Of a stretch of DNA of 64,000 nt, positions 52,184-60,177 are shown in pieces. Location: the NCBI RefSeq assembly GCF_001439845.1, contig NZ_JYLO01000004.1, forward strand, positions 62,001 through 126,000, written 5' to 3'. This stretch comes from Pseudomonas lactis (lineage in GTDB: Bacteria > Pseudomonadota > Gammaproteobacteria > Pseudomonadales > Pseudomonadaceae). The stretch's first letter is position 1. The number at the start of each line of letters is the position of its first letter. A program made the position numbers and the translations under genes. The notes beneath the pieces are model-generated. The model ran no database searches. It saw only the letters and a program-made list of their open reading frames with translations, and was not told where the DNA came from.

Positions 52184-53200
52184 ATGAGTACACAGAACAT
52201 CCGCCTGGGCTTGATCGGTGCCGGCCGCATGGGCAGCTTCCATGGCCTTACCGCTGCACGCCATATCCCCGGTGCCTGCCTCGCCGCCATCGCCGATCCC
52301 GTCCCAGGCCAGGCCGCTCGCCTGGCAGCGGAACTGGGGGTGGACAAGGCCTACACCGACCCGCAACAGCTGCTGGACGACCCGGACATCGACGGCGTGC
52401 TTATCGCCGCCCCTGCCCGTAGCCACGCGGAGCTGGTGATCAAGGCCGCACGTGCCGGCAAGGGCATCTTCTGCGAAAAGCCCATGGCGATTACCCTGGA
52501 CGAAGCCGACCGCGCCATCGCCGCCGCTGCCGATGCACGGGTGCCCTTGCAGGTCGGCTTCAATCGGCGCTTCGCCAAGAGCTTTCGCACCGCGCACCTC
52601 GACGTCGTCGCCGGACGTATTGGCACGCCACAGCTGCTACGCTCGCTGACCCGCGACCCGGCGCTGAACAACCCGGCCAACTCACCGCAATGGGTGATCT
52701 TCCTCGAAACCCTGATCCACGACTTCGACACCCTGCGCTATCTCAACCCTGGGGCCGAAGTGGTCCAGGTGCAGGTGATGGCCGACGCGCTGATTGCCCC
52801 GCAATTCAAAAGCCAAGGCTTGCTCGACACCGCCGTGGTCACCCTGCGCTTTGACAACGGCGCCATTGCCACCGCCGAAGCCAGCTTCCAGGCCGTGTAT
52901 GGCTACGACGTGCGCGGCGAAGTGTTCGGCAGCAAGGGCATGCTGAGCATGGGCAGCCTTAACGACTGCGACCTGGTGCGCTACCTGGCCGAGGGCATCC
53001 AGGCAGACACCCAGCGGATGGACACCGACCTGCTGCGCGACGCCTACATCGCCGAGCTCAACCACTTTGTCGACTGCCTGCGCAGCGGCGCCAAGCCCCT
53101 GGCCAGCGGTGAAGATGCGCGTGCAGCCCTGGCAATTGCCCGTGCCTGCATTGAGTCGTACCAAACCGGCAAGGCCGTGGCCGTTCAAGGAGCCCTTTGA
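52184..53200 (+). CDS. Gfo/Idh/MocA-family oxidoreductase (inositol 2-dehydrogenase-like)
   Basis: The product has 338 residues from the ATG at 52184 (AAGGGG seven bases upstream). An upstream in-frame start at 52133 would lie in the leader palindrome region without a ribosome site. Rossmann NAD site RLGLIGAGRMGSFHGLTAAR, the EKP motif in GKGIFCEKPMAITLDEA (catalytic Lys) and the later FLETLIHDFDTLRYL segment with the conserved D-x3-His-type active-site helix (IHDFD). The family includes IolG and MocA, which oxidise inositols or scyllo-inosamine. First gene of a sigma-54-driven operon; its TGA overlaps the next ATG by one base. Confidence 0.9.
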   Translation: MSTQNIRLGLIGAGRMGSFHGLTAARHIPGACLAAIADPVPGQAARLAAELGVDKAYTDPQQLLDDPDIDGVLIAAPARSHAELVIKAARAGKGIFCEKPMAITLDEADRAIAAAADARVPLQVGFNRRFAKSFRTAHLDVVAGRIGTPQLLRSLTRDPALNNPANSPQWVIFLETLIHDFDTLRYLNPGAEVVQVQVMADALIAPQFKSQGLLDTAVVTLRFDNGAIATAEASFQAVYGYDVRGEVFGSKGMLSMGSLNDCDLVRYLAEGIQADTQRMDTDLLRDAYIAELNHFVDCLRSGAKPLASGEDARAALAIARACIESYQTGKAVAVQGAL

Positions 53201-53979
53201 TGATGCCGTTCAAATTGGCCGTCAGCGCCGAAATGGTGTTCCTCGACCTGCCTTTCATCGAACGCGTTAAACGTATTCATGCCCTGGGCTTCAGCGCCGA
53301 AATCTGGAGTTGGGCCGACAAGGACATCAACGCCTTGGCGGCGACGGGCGCGGACTTCACCTCGATGACCGGCTACCTCAGCGGCACCCTCACCGACCCC
53401 GACGGCATCCGCCAATTGCTCGACAGCGCCCGTGAGTCGCTGGGCATTGCCGAGCGACTCAATTGCCCCTGCCTCAACCTGCATGGCACGGGCCTGGGTG
53501 AAGGCGGCCTGCCCGTGCAGCCCGTCAGCCACACCACCGGGCGCATGTGGCTGAGCGCATGCAAAAGCCTGGAGAAAATCGCGCGCCTGGGGGAAGACGC
53601 CGGCCGCGTGTTCCTGCTGGAAAACCTCAACACCGCCGTCGACCACCCAGGTACACCGTTTGCACGTGCCGACGACACCCTGGCCCTGATCGAAGCCGTC
53701 GGCAGCCCGCATTTGAAGATGAACCTGGACCTGTACCACGCGCAGATTGGCGAAGGTAACCTGATCGAATTGATCCAGCGCGCTGGCAGCGCCATCGGCG
53801 AAATCCAGGTGGCTGACGTGCCTGGGCGCAAGGAGCCCGGCACGGGCGAGATCCACTACCCGGCCATTGCCCGGGCCTTGCACGCCATGGGTTACACCGG
53901 TGTGGTCGGCCTGGAGGGCTGGGCCAGCGGCGACAGCGAGACGGCCCTGGAGCGTTTCCGCCAGGCATTCACCCTATAA
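53200..53979 (+). CDS. Hydroxypyruvate-isomerase/IolI-like TIM barrel (MocC-like)
   Basis: The product has 259 residues from the ATG at 53200 (AAGGAG seven bases upstream); the track-style TTG at 53197 is less likely. TIM-barrel elements: IHALGFSAEIWSW, LNCPCLNLHGTGLG, metal-type Glu in RVFLLENLNTAVDH, Asp/His in LKMNLDLYHAQIGEGN, IQVADVPGRKEPGTGEIHY and Glu in VGLEGWASGDS. This is the hydroxypyruvate isomerase branch of the xylose-isomerase-like superfamily, to which MocC/IolI-type proteins belong. Second isomerase of the cluster; translation is coupled to the dehydrogenase. Confidence 0.87.
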   Translation: MMPFKLAVSAEMVFLDLPFIERVKRIHALGFSAEIWSWADKDINALAATGADFTSMTGYLSGTLTDPDGIRQLLDSARESLGIAERLNCPCLNLHGTGLGEGGLPVQPVSHTTGRMWLSACKSLEKIARLGEDAGRVFLLENLNTAVDHPGTPFARADDTLALIEAVGSPHLKMNLDLYHAQIGEGNLIELIQRAGSAIGEIQVADVPGRKEPGTGEIHYPAIARALHAMGYTGVVGLEGWASGDSETALERFRQAFTL

Positions 53980-53998
53980 CAATAAAAGGAACAGCCTC

Positions 53999-54925
53999 AT
54001 GCACCGTTATTCATTACTAGTGGCCGCGCTGTTATTGATGTTCAGCCAGTGGACCTTCGCTGCCTATCGCATCGGCGTGAGCATTGCCCGGGTGGACGAT
54101 AACTTCATGACCTATGTGCGCACCGGCCTGGAGGCGGCAGCGAAACACCAGGACGTGCAGATCCAATTCGAAGACGCCCAGGGCGATGTGGTGCGCCAGC
54201 TCAATCAGGTCGAAGGGTTTCTCAACCAGAAAGTCGATGCGGTCATCGTGCTGCCGGTGGACACCGCTGCCACCGCCAACATCACCCGCGCCGCCGTGGC
54301 GGCGAAGACGCCGCTGGTGTACGTCAACCGCCACCCGGATGAGCGTACGCTGCCTGAGGGCGTGGTTACGGTGGCCTCCAACGACATCGAAGCGGGGCAA
54401 TTGCAGATGCGCTATCTCGCACAAAAACTGGGCGGCAAGGGCAATGTGGCGATCATCATGGGCGACCTTGCACAGAACGCCACCCATGACCGCACCGAGG
54501 GGGTCAAACAGGTGCTCAAGGACTTCCCGGGGATCAAGGTCGTCGAGCAGCAAAGCGCCGAATGGCAGCGCAGCAAGGGAATGGACCTGACCAGTAACTG
54601 GTTGCTGGCCGGCACCGCGTTCAATGCCATTGTCGCCAACAACGATGAAATGGCGATTGGCGCGGCCATGGCCTTGCAGCAAGCGGGCAAGGCCAAGGGC
54701 GAGATTGCGATTGTCGGCATCGACGGCTTGCCCGATGGCCTGGCGGCGATCAAGCGCGGGTTGTTGGCGGGCTCAGTGTTTCAGGACCCCAAGGCCCAGG
54801 CTACCCAGGCCGTGCAAGCGGCGGTGCGGATGATCAAGGGCGAGCAAGTTGACGCACAGGTGTGGGTGCCATTTGAGCTGATCACGCCTGAGCAGGTGGA
54901 GGTGTTTGAGCAGCGCTACAAATAA
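53999..54925 (+). CDS. Periplasmic sugar-binding protein (MocB/ribose-binding family)
   Basis: The product has 308 residues from the ATG at 53999 (AAAGGA upstream); a longer frame begins inside the isomerase gene and is rejected. Signal peptide MHRYSLLVAALLLMFSQWTFA. The rest is the type I periplasmic binding fold of the RbsB/MocB cluster: YRIGVSIARVDDNFMTYVRTGLEAAA, NQKVDAVIVLPVDTAA, PLVYVNRHPDE, ASNDIEAGQLQMRYLAQKLGGKGNVAIIMGDL and FNAIVANNDEMAIGAAMAL. It should present a cyclitol or sugar to an ABC importer, but no ATPase or permease gene follows; a REP pair and a convergent gene do. Confidence 0.9.
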   Translation: MHRYSLLVAALLLMFSQWTFAAYRIGVSIARVDDNFMTYVRTGLEAAAKHQDVQIQFEDAQGDVVRQLNQVEGFLNQKVDAVIVLPVDTAATANITRAAVAAKTPLVYVNRHPDERTLPEGVVTVASNDIEAGQLQMRYLAQKLGGKGNVAIIMGDLAQNATHDRTEGVKQVLKDFPGIKVVEQQSAEWQRSKGMDLTSNWLLAGTAFNAIVANNDEMAIGAAMALQQAGKAKGEIAIVGIDGLPDGLAAIKRGLLAGSVFQDPKAQATQAVQAAVRMIKGEQVDAQVWVPFELITPEQVEVFEQRYK

Positions 54926-54934
54926 CGCAGCTTT

Positions 54935-55032
54935 GTAGGAGCGAGCTTGCTCGCGAAAAACGCCCAGACGCCGCGCTCATCCAGGAAACACGCGTTATCG
55001 TTGACGTTTTTCGCGAGCTTGCTCGCTCCTAC
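54935..55032. repeat. REP pair (inverted), unit E
   Basis: Same family, with the core in reverse orientation relative to units C and D (CACGCGTTATCGTTGACG). It closes the moc-like operon. Confidence 0.92.
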
Positions 55033-55044
55033 CTGGTTATCGTA

Positions 55045-55872
55045 TCAATCCAGGTCACGTGCATCATGCCGCTCGGGCAACTGATCATCGCCCGACACCC
55101 GGTTCACCCGCCGTCCACGCTGCACCGCCGGCCGTGCGTCAATCGCATCCGCCCAGCGCTGCACATGTTTGTATTCATGCACCGACAAAAACTCCGCCGC
55201 GCCATACAAACGGCCTTTGACCAACCCACCGTACCAAGGCCATATCGCGATGTCGGCAATGGTGTATTCATCCCCGGCGATGTATTGGCTGACCGCCAGG
55301 CGCTTATCCAGCACATCCAGTTGGCGCTTGGTCTCCATGGCGAAGCGGTTGATCGGGTATTCCATCTTGCTTGGCGCATAGGCATAGAAATGCCCAAAGC
55401 CGCCCCCCAGGTAAGGCGCGCTGCCCATCTGCCAGAACAGCCACGACAGGCATTCAGCCCGGGCGGCGGGCTCCGTTGGCAGGAACGCACCGAACTTCTC
55501 GGCCAGGTACTGCAAAATCGCGCCTGATTCGAACACGCGAATCGGCGTGGCGCCGCTGTGGTCCATCAGTGCAGGAATCTTCGAGTTCGGATTCACCGCC
55601 ACAAAGCCACTGCCGAACTGGTCGCCGTCGCCGATCTTGATCAGCCAGGCATCGTATTCGGCGCCGCTGTGCCCCAGGGCCAGCAGCTCTTCCAGCAGGA
55701 TCGTGACCTTCTGCCCATTGGGCGTGGCCAGGGAGTATAACTGCAGCGGGTGCTTGCCCACCGGCAGCGGCTTTTCGTGGGTGGCGCCGGCGATGGGTCG
55801 GTTGATGCTGGCGAAGGTGCCGCCGCTTTCGGCGTCCCAGGTCCAGACTTTGGCAGGTACGTACTCGGTCAT
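55045..55872 (-). CDS. yghU: YghU-like glutathione-dependent disulfide-bond oxidoreductase (GST superfamily)
   Basis: The product has 275 residues from the ATG at 55872 (GGAG eight bases upstream); the longer frame to 55902 is not preferred. N-terminal extension YVPAKVWTWDAESGGTFASINRPIAGATHEKPLPVGKHPLQLYSLATPNGQKVTILLEEL is diagnostic of the YghU branch of Nu-class GSTs, then VNPNSKIPALMDH and RVFESGAILQYLAEKFG, and a C-terminal helical domain with DEYTIADIAIWPWYGGL. These enzymes bind two glutathiones and reduce disulfides or peroxides. It may be read with the agmatine genes, but the 44-base gap and unrelated role leave this open. Confidence 0.88.
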   Translation of the reverse strand: MTEYVPAKVWTWDAESGGTFASINRPIAGATHEKPLPVGKHPLQLYSLATPNGQKVTILLEELLALGHSGAEYDAWLIKIGDGDQFGSGFVAVNPNSKIPALMDHSGATPIRVFESGAILQYLAEKFGAFLPTEPAARAECLSWLFWQMGSAPYLGGGFGHFYAYAPSKMEYPINRFAMETKRQLDVLDKRLAVSQYIAGDEYTIADIAIWPWYGGLVKGRLYGAAEFLSVHEYKHVQRWADAIDARPAVQRGRRVNRVSGDDQLPERHDARDLD

Positions 55873-55916
55873 AATCAATGCTCCAGAGGCGCTTGTGATC
55901 AACGAAGCGTTCCAGA

Positions 55917-57017
55917 CTAAACCAAAGGTTGATGACTCGTCACACAGTGAATGCCACCGCCACCCGCTGCGATAGCGTCAATATTGATCTGCACCACCTT
56001 GCGGCTCGGATACAGCCGCGACAGCAGCTCCAGCGCCTTGCGGTCCGCCAGTGGGTCGCCGAACTCAGGCGCGATTACCGCATCGTTGATCACGAAGTAA
56101 TTGATATAGCCCGCGGCGAAATCCGGGTTGCCTTGGCTGAACTTGCTTTTACGCGGCTTGAGCGGCGGCGATACGGTATGCACCTGCAACGGGCGACCAT
56201 CGGCGTCGGTGGCGTTCTTGAGCATTTCCAGGTGTGCCAGGGTGACCTTGTGGTCATAGGACTGCGGGTCGGTGTCGAGATTGGCCAGCACCACGCCGGG
56301 AGACACAAAGCGTGCGTAGAAATCCACGTGGGCGTCGGTGATGTCCTTGCCCTTGATACCCGGCAGCCAAATGATTTTACGCAAGCCCAGGCGCTCCTTG
56401 AGTTCGGCCTCCACCTCAGCCTGGCTCCAGTCGGGGTTGCGATTGCGATTGATCCAACTGCTTTGCGTCATGATGCCGGTGCCCAGGCCATCCACTTCAA
56501 TGCCACCGCCCTCGCCCACCAGTTCGCTGCGCCAGTAGCGGGCCCCAGTGTGTTCGGCAATCTGGGCAGCCAGTTGCGCATCCTCGGCGTGCTGCTGTTT
56601 GTTGCCCCACCCGTTGAAGTTGAAATCCACCGCCCCCAGCGCTCCGGTGCCATCAATCACGAAATTGGCGCCGGTGTCGCGTATCCAGATGTCGTCCAGC
56701 TCGGTCTCGACAAAGGTGATGTTGCGCGTGCCGCAATGTTTTTCCGCCAGCACCCGCTCGTCTCCACGGCAAAACACGGTCACCGGCTCATACTCGGCAA
56801 TCGCCCGGGCGATACGGCCCAGCGCTGCTTGAACATCGGCGGTAAAGTCCTCCCAGATGGCCTCCTGGGCACCAAAGGCGATAAACGCCTGGCGGTGTTT
56901 TTCACCCTCGTCGGGCATATAGAAGCGGCCACTGACAGCGGCACGTACGTAAGGAGCAATCAGGCTCATCGCTGCGACCACGCTGGTGTGTTTGAGGAAG
57001 GTTCGACGGGTTGGCAT
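55917..57017 (-). CDS. Tat-exported agmatine deiminase-family protein (Agu2A'-like)
   Basis: The protein has 366 residues. The twin-arginine motif TRRTFLK followed by a hydrophobic stretch to RAAVSG marks export in folded form. The body is the porphyromonas-type peptidylarginine/agmatine deiminase fold: ELDDIWIRDTGANFV, NGWGNK, SELVGEGGGIEVDG, DAHVDFYARFV and catalytic Cys in GGGGIHCVTSHQP at the C terminus. It is the last gene of the operon, about eight bases after the binding-protein gene. The same layout (agu2A, B, C, A', with a Tat-exported A') is known from P. aeruginosa. Periplasmic conversion of agmatine to N-carbamoylputrescine is expected. Confidence 0.88.
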   Translation of the reverse strand: MPTRRTFLKHTSVVAAMSLIAPYVRAAVSGRFYMPDEGEKHRQAFIAFGAQEAIWEDFTADVQAALGRIARAIAEYEPVTVFCRGDERVLAEKHCGTRNITFVETELDDIWIRDTGANFVIDGTGALGAVDFNFNGWGNKQQHAEDAQLAAQIAEHTGARYWRSELVGEGGGIEVDGLGTGIMTQSSWINRNRNPDWSQAEVEAELKERLGLRKIIWLPGIKGKDITDAHVDFYARFVSPGVVLANLDTDPQSYDHKVTLAHLEMLKNATDADGRPLQVHTVSPPLKPRKSKFSQGNPDFAAGYINYFVINDAVIAPEFGDPLADRKALELLSRLYPSRKVVQINIDAIAAGGGGIHCVTSHQPLV

Positions 57018-57025
57018 GGGGGTCT

Positions 57026-58108
57026 CTACTGAAGAGGGGCGGTCTTGAATTTAGTCCATACGCGCATACGTGCACGCATATCGGCCTGGGGGATATCTTT
57101 GCCAGCGATCAACCGTTCAAAGGTGGCGGCATCTGGGTAAATATCCGGGTTGTCGCGCAGACTGGCCTCCACCTGCGGTCGCGCCTTGGCATTGGCGGTG
57201 GGATAGCCGGTCAGGTTGGTGATAGCGGCCATGTTCTGCGGGCGCATCACAAAGTTGATAAAAGCGTAGGCGTATTCCGGGTGCCGGGCATCGACGGGAA
57301 TCGCCATGGTGTCCATCCAGACTGTCGTGCCCTCGCGGGGGATGTGATAGCCGAAGGTCACCGCCTTGCCGGCCGCATCGGCGGCACGCTGGGCCTGGGT
57401 CATGTCGCCACTGTAGCCCAGGGACAGGCACAGGTTGCCGTTGACCAGATCGGTCACCGGTTGCGACTGGAACTTGCGAATAAAGGGGCGCAGCTTGAGC
57501 AACAGTGCACTGGCCGCAGCCAGATCTTCGGGCTTGGCACTGCGCGGGTCGCGGCCCAGGTAGTTAAGCACCACCGCGAGCACTTCATCCGGCGAGTCAA
57601 TCAGGGAGATGCCGCAATCGGCGAATTGGGCGGCAAACTCGGGCTTGAACAGTAGATCGAGGCTGTTGACCGGCGCGTTCGGCAGGCGCTGGAGGATCTG
57701 CTCGGTGTTGTAGGTCAGGCCGATGGTGCCCCAGGTATAGGGCACCGTGGCCTTGTTTGAATTGACGTAGTGCGCACGCAACGCCTGCAGGCCCGGTTCA
57801 ATGTCCCCCAGGGCCGTGAGCCTGGCAGGGTCCAGGGCCTGCAGGCTGCCGGCACGCATCAGGCGCTCGGCCACTGTGTCGCCTGGGAAGATCAAGTCAT
57901 AGCCACTGCCTCCGGCCATCAGCTTGGCTTCCAGGGTTTCACTGCTGTCCATCACATCGTAGATCACCTGGATACCGGTTTCGGCGGTGAACCTGGACAA
58001 GGTGTCAGGGGCAAAATAATCGGCCCAGTTATACAGCTTCAAGGTCTTGTCATCAGCCACGGCACAGGCGCTGGTGAGGATGAGGGCACAGCTCAACAGG
58101 CGTTTCAT
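57026..58108 (-). CDS. Polyamine-type ABC transporter substrate-binding protein (PotF/SpuD-like, Agu2C position)
   Basis: The protein has 360 residues. Signal peptide MKRLLSCALILTSACAVA, then the PotF/SpuD fold: LKLYNWADYFAPDTLSRFTAETGIQVIYDVMDSSETLEAKLMAGGSGYDLIFPG, VPYTWGTIGLTYN and GYSGDMTQAQRAAD with an acidic polyamine-binding pocket. No permease or ATPase gene follows. Its start overlaps the amidase stop by four bases. Possible roles are capture of agmatine, N-carbamoylputrescine or putrescine for a permease encoded elsewhere, or sensing. Confidence 0.88.
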   Translation of the reverse strand: MKRLLSCALILTSACAVADDKTLKLYNWADYFAPDTLSRFTAETGIQVIYDVMDSSETLEAKLMAGGSGYDLIFPGDTVAERLMRAGSLQALDPARLTALGDIEPGLQALRAHYVNSNKATVPYTWGTIGLTYNTEQILQRLPNAPVNSLDLLFKPEFAAQFADCGISLIDSPDEVLAVVLNYLGRDPRSAKPEDLAAASALLLKLRPFIRKFQSQPVTDLVNGNLCLSLGYSGDMTQAQRAADAAGKAVTFGYHIPREGTTVWMDTMAIPVDARHPEYAYAFINFVMRPQNMAAITNLTGYPTANAKARPQVEASLRDNPDIYPDAATFERLIAGKDIPQADMRARMRVWTKFKTAPLQ

Positions 58109-58986
58109 GATAGGCGCCCATCCAGGGTCAGCAGCGCACCGTACAAGTCCGGGCGACGGTCACGGTATATGCCCCAGGTCAGGCGCTCTTCGCCCATGGT
58201 GGCCAGGTCCAGGCTGTGCACGAGTACGCCCGTGCTGTCGCGGTCGGCTTCGGCCAACAGCTTGCCTTTGTGATCGCAGATAAACGATGAACCATAAAAA
58301 TCCATTTGCAGGCTCGCATTACTGTTCGCCACTTCGCGCCCGACGCGGTTGGCCGCCACCACCGGCAGCAGGTTGGCCGCCGCGTGCCCGCGCATGGTCA
58401 TCTGCCAATGGTCGCGGGAATCGAGGCTGGCACAGCCGGGTTCCGAACCGATGGCGGTGGGAAACAGCAGTACCTCGGCGCCCTGTAATGCCAGGCAGCG
58501 CGCGGTTTCCGGAAACCACTGGTCCCAGCAGATACCGATGCCCAGGAGCCCGAAGGCGCTGTCCCACACGCGAAAACCGGTGTCACCGGGGCTAAAATAT
58601 TCCTTCTCCTGGTAGCCGATGGCGTTGGGAATATGGCTCTTGCGGTACACCCCAAGCAATCGCCCGTCAGCGTCCGCCACACTCAGGGAGTTAAAGAACG
58701 CATTGCCGGCTTTTTCGAACCAGCTCAGTGGCAGCACGACGCCTAACTCCTTGGCCAATGCAGCAAAGCGTTTGAGCACTTGGCTGTGCTGATACTCCTC
58801 GGCCAAGGCCAGGTGCTGATGCCGTTGTTCGATGCAGAAATACGGCGTAGCGAATAGCTCCTGCAACAGGATTACCTGGGCGCCCTTGGCGGCTGCGTCG
58901 CGCACCAGTTGCTCGGCGCGGTCGAGGTTACTCGGTAAATCCCAGGTGCAAGGCATCTGGGTAGTGGCAATCGTCAATAGACGCAT
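58105..58986 (-). CDS. N-carbamoylputrescine amidase (Agu2B/AguB-like)
   Basis: The protein has 293 residues of the nitrilase superfamily. The Glu-Lys-Cys triad is visible: Glu in VILLQELFATPYFC (about 43), Lys in GVYRKSHIPNAIGYQEKEYFSPG (about 116) and Cys in GIGICWDQWFPETARC (about 153). The FCIEQRHQHLALAEE and YRKSHIP segments are typical of carbamoylputrescine amidases. It hydrolyses N-carbamoylputrescine to putrescine, carbon dioxide and ammonia in the cytosol. It lies four bases after the deiminase gene and overlaps the next. Confidence 0.92.
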   Translation of the reverse strand: MRLLTIATTQMPCTWDLPSNLDRAEQLVRDAAAKGAQVILLQELFATPYFCIEQRHQHLALAEEYQHSQVLKRFAALAKELGVVLPLSWFEKAGNAFFNSLSVADADGRLLGVYRKSHIPNAIGYQEKEYFSPGDTGFRVWDSAFGLLGIGICWDQWFPETARCLALQGAEVLLFPTAIGSEPGCASLDSRDHWQMTMRGHAAANLLPVVAANRVGREVANSNASLQMDFYGSSFICDHKGKLLAEADRDSTGVLVHSLDLATMGEERLTWGIYRDRRPDLYGALLTLDGRLS

Positions 58987-58990
58987 GGCA

Positions 58991-60043
58991 TTACCCCTTC
59001 AATGGCCAGGCAGGCTGTTGTTGGGTGATGCAATGCACACCGCCGCCGCCATGGGCCAGGTGGTTGATGCGCACCGGTACGATCTCGCGGTCCGGAAAAG
59101 CCTGGCCCAGGACATTGGCCGCGACCTGATCCGCGGCGATTCCATAGGCAGGCATGATGATTGCGCCATTGGCGATATAGAAGTTGGTGTAGGAGGCGCA
59201 GAACACCTCGGCGTCAGTGTTCACGGCCTCGGTAGCCTCATACAGCTCGATCAGCTCAAAACGACGGCCCTGAGCGTCGGTGGCCAATTCCAGGACGCGA
59301 CGATTTTCCCGCGCAACTTGGGCATAGACCGAGCTGTGGTCGTGGGTCGCGTCCACCAGCAACACGCCGGGGCGGGCGAACGCGCAGATGCCGTCGACAT
59401 GCCCATCCGTCATGTCGCCGGTAACGTAGTTCGGGTCGCCGGGCAACCAGATCGTCTTCTTGATACCCAGCCAGCGCGCGAACACCTCCTCGATGTCAGC
59501 CTTGGTCACGCCAGGGTTGCGGTTGGGATTGAGCAGCACCGATTCGGTGGTGATCAAGGTGCCCTCGCCGTCCACATGGAGGGCACCGCCCTCATTGCTC
59601 AACGGCATGCCGAAGCAGACAAGCCCGAGGTGATTGAGCACTCGACGGGCCAGGCTTTCATCCCATTCATGGGCCGACTTTGCGCCCCAGGCATTGAAGC
59701 GCCAGCTCACACCGGCCAGCCCCTGTTGCGGGTGACAGATAAAGGACGGGCCGGAGTCGCGGCACCAGCTGTCGTTGACCGCCTGGGGAATCAGTTCAAT
59801 CCGCGGGCCGCACAAGGCGATGGCACTGGCAACCGCCGAAGGGTCGACAACCATCTTCACCGGCTCAAAGCGTGCAATGGCAGTGGCTACCCGCGCGAAG
59901 TCCTGCTGCACCTGCGCCAACGTCACGCCCCAAGTGTTCTCCCACAACGCCTGGTTATGAGGCCAGACCATCCAGGTCGCCGCATGCCGGCACCATTCCG
60001 CGGGCATCCGCCACCCCAGGTTTTCAACTTCATCCATCTGCAT
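58991..60043 (-). CDS. Agmatine deiminase, cytosolic (Agu2A/AguA-like)
   Basis: The protein has 350 residues: RMPAEWCRHAATWMVWPHNQALWENTW near the N terminus, VNDSWCRDSGPSFI (substrate Asp), RFNAWGAK, PLSNEGGALHVDGEG, TDGHVDGICAFARPG and catalytic Cys in HLAHGGGGVHCITQQQP. There is no signal peptide, in contrast to the paralogue in the same operon. It converts agmatine to N-carbamoylputrescine and ammonia. First gene of the four-gene leftward operon; the 134-base gap to the divergent LysR gene holds the promoter and a palindrome. Confidence 0.92.
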   Translation of the reverse strand: MQMDEVENLGWRMPAEWCRHAATWMVWPHNQALWENTWGVTLAQVQQDFARVATAIARFEPVKMVVDPSAVASAIALCGPRIELIPQAVNDSWCRDSGPSFICHPQQGLAGVSWRFNAWGAKSAHEWDESLARRVLNHLGLVCFGMPLSNEGGALHVDGEGTLITTESVLLNPNRNPGVTKADIEEVFARWLGIKKTIWLPGDPNYVTGDMTDGHVDGICAFARPGVLLVDATHDHSSVYAQVARENRRVLELATDAQGRRFELIELYEATEAVNTDAEVFCASYTNFYIANGAIIMPAYGIAADQVAANVLGQAFPDREIVPVRINHLAHGGGGVHCITQQQPAWPLKG

Positions 60044-60143
60044 GACAAGTACCTTTGAGTTAAGTCATTGTGTTCAGTGAAAGCTACCCACGGGCTAATG
60101 ACAGGCATGCTACGGTGAAGAAATAGCGCAAACAAACGATGAA

Positions 60144-60155
60144 TTTTGCGCAAAA
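60144..60155. promoter_or_regulatory. TTTTGCGCAAAA palindrome, candidate LysR-type operator
   Basis: A perfect 12-base palindrome lies 22 bases before the LysR start, with a GCGCAAA half-copy at 60126-60132. The divergent gap and LysR autoregulation make it a likely binding site. Confidence 0.5.
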
Positions 60156-60177
60156 CTGATTAGAGGAACTTATCAGC

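Noticed and set aside
45372..54925. The moc-like cluster as a genomic island
   Set aside because: No integrase, tRNA, direct flanking repeats or obvious change in base composition was seen at either edge. REP elements of the resident type occur at and inside its borders.
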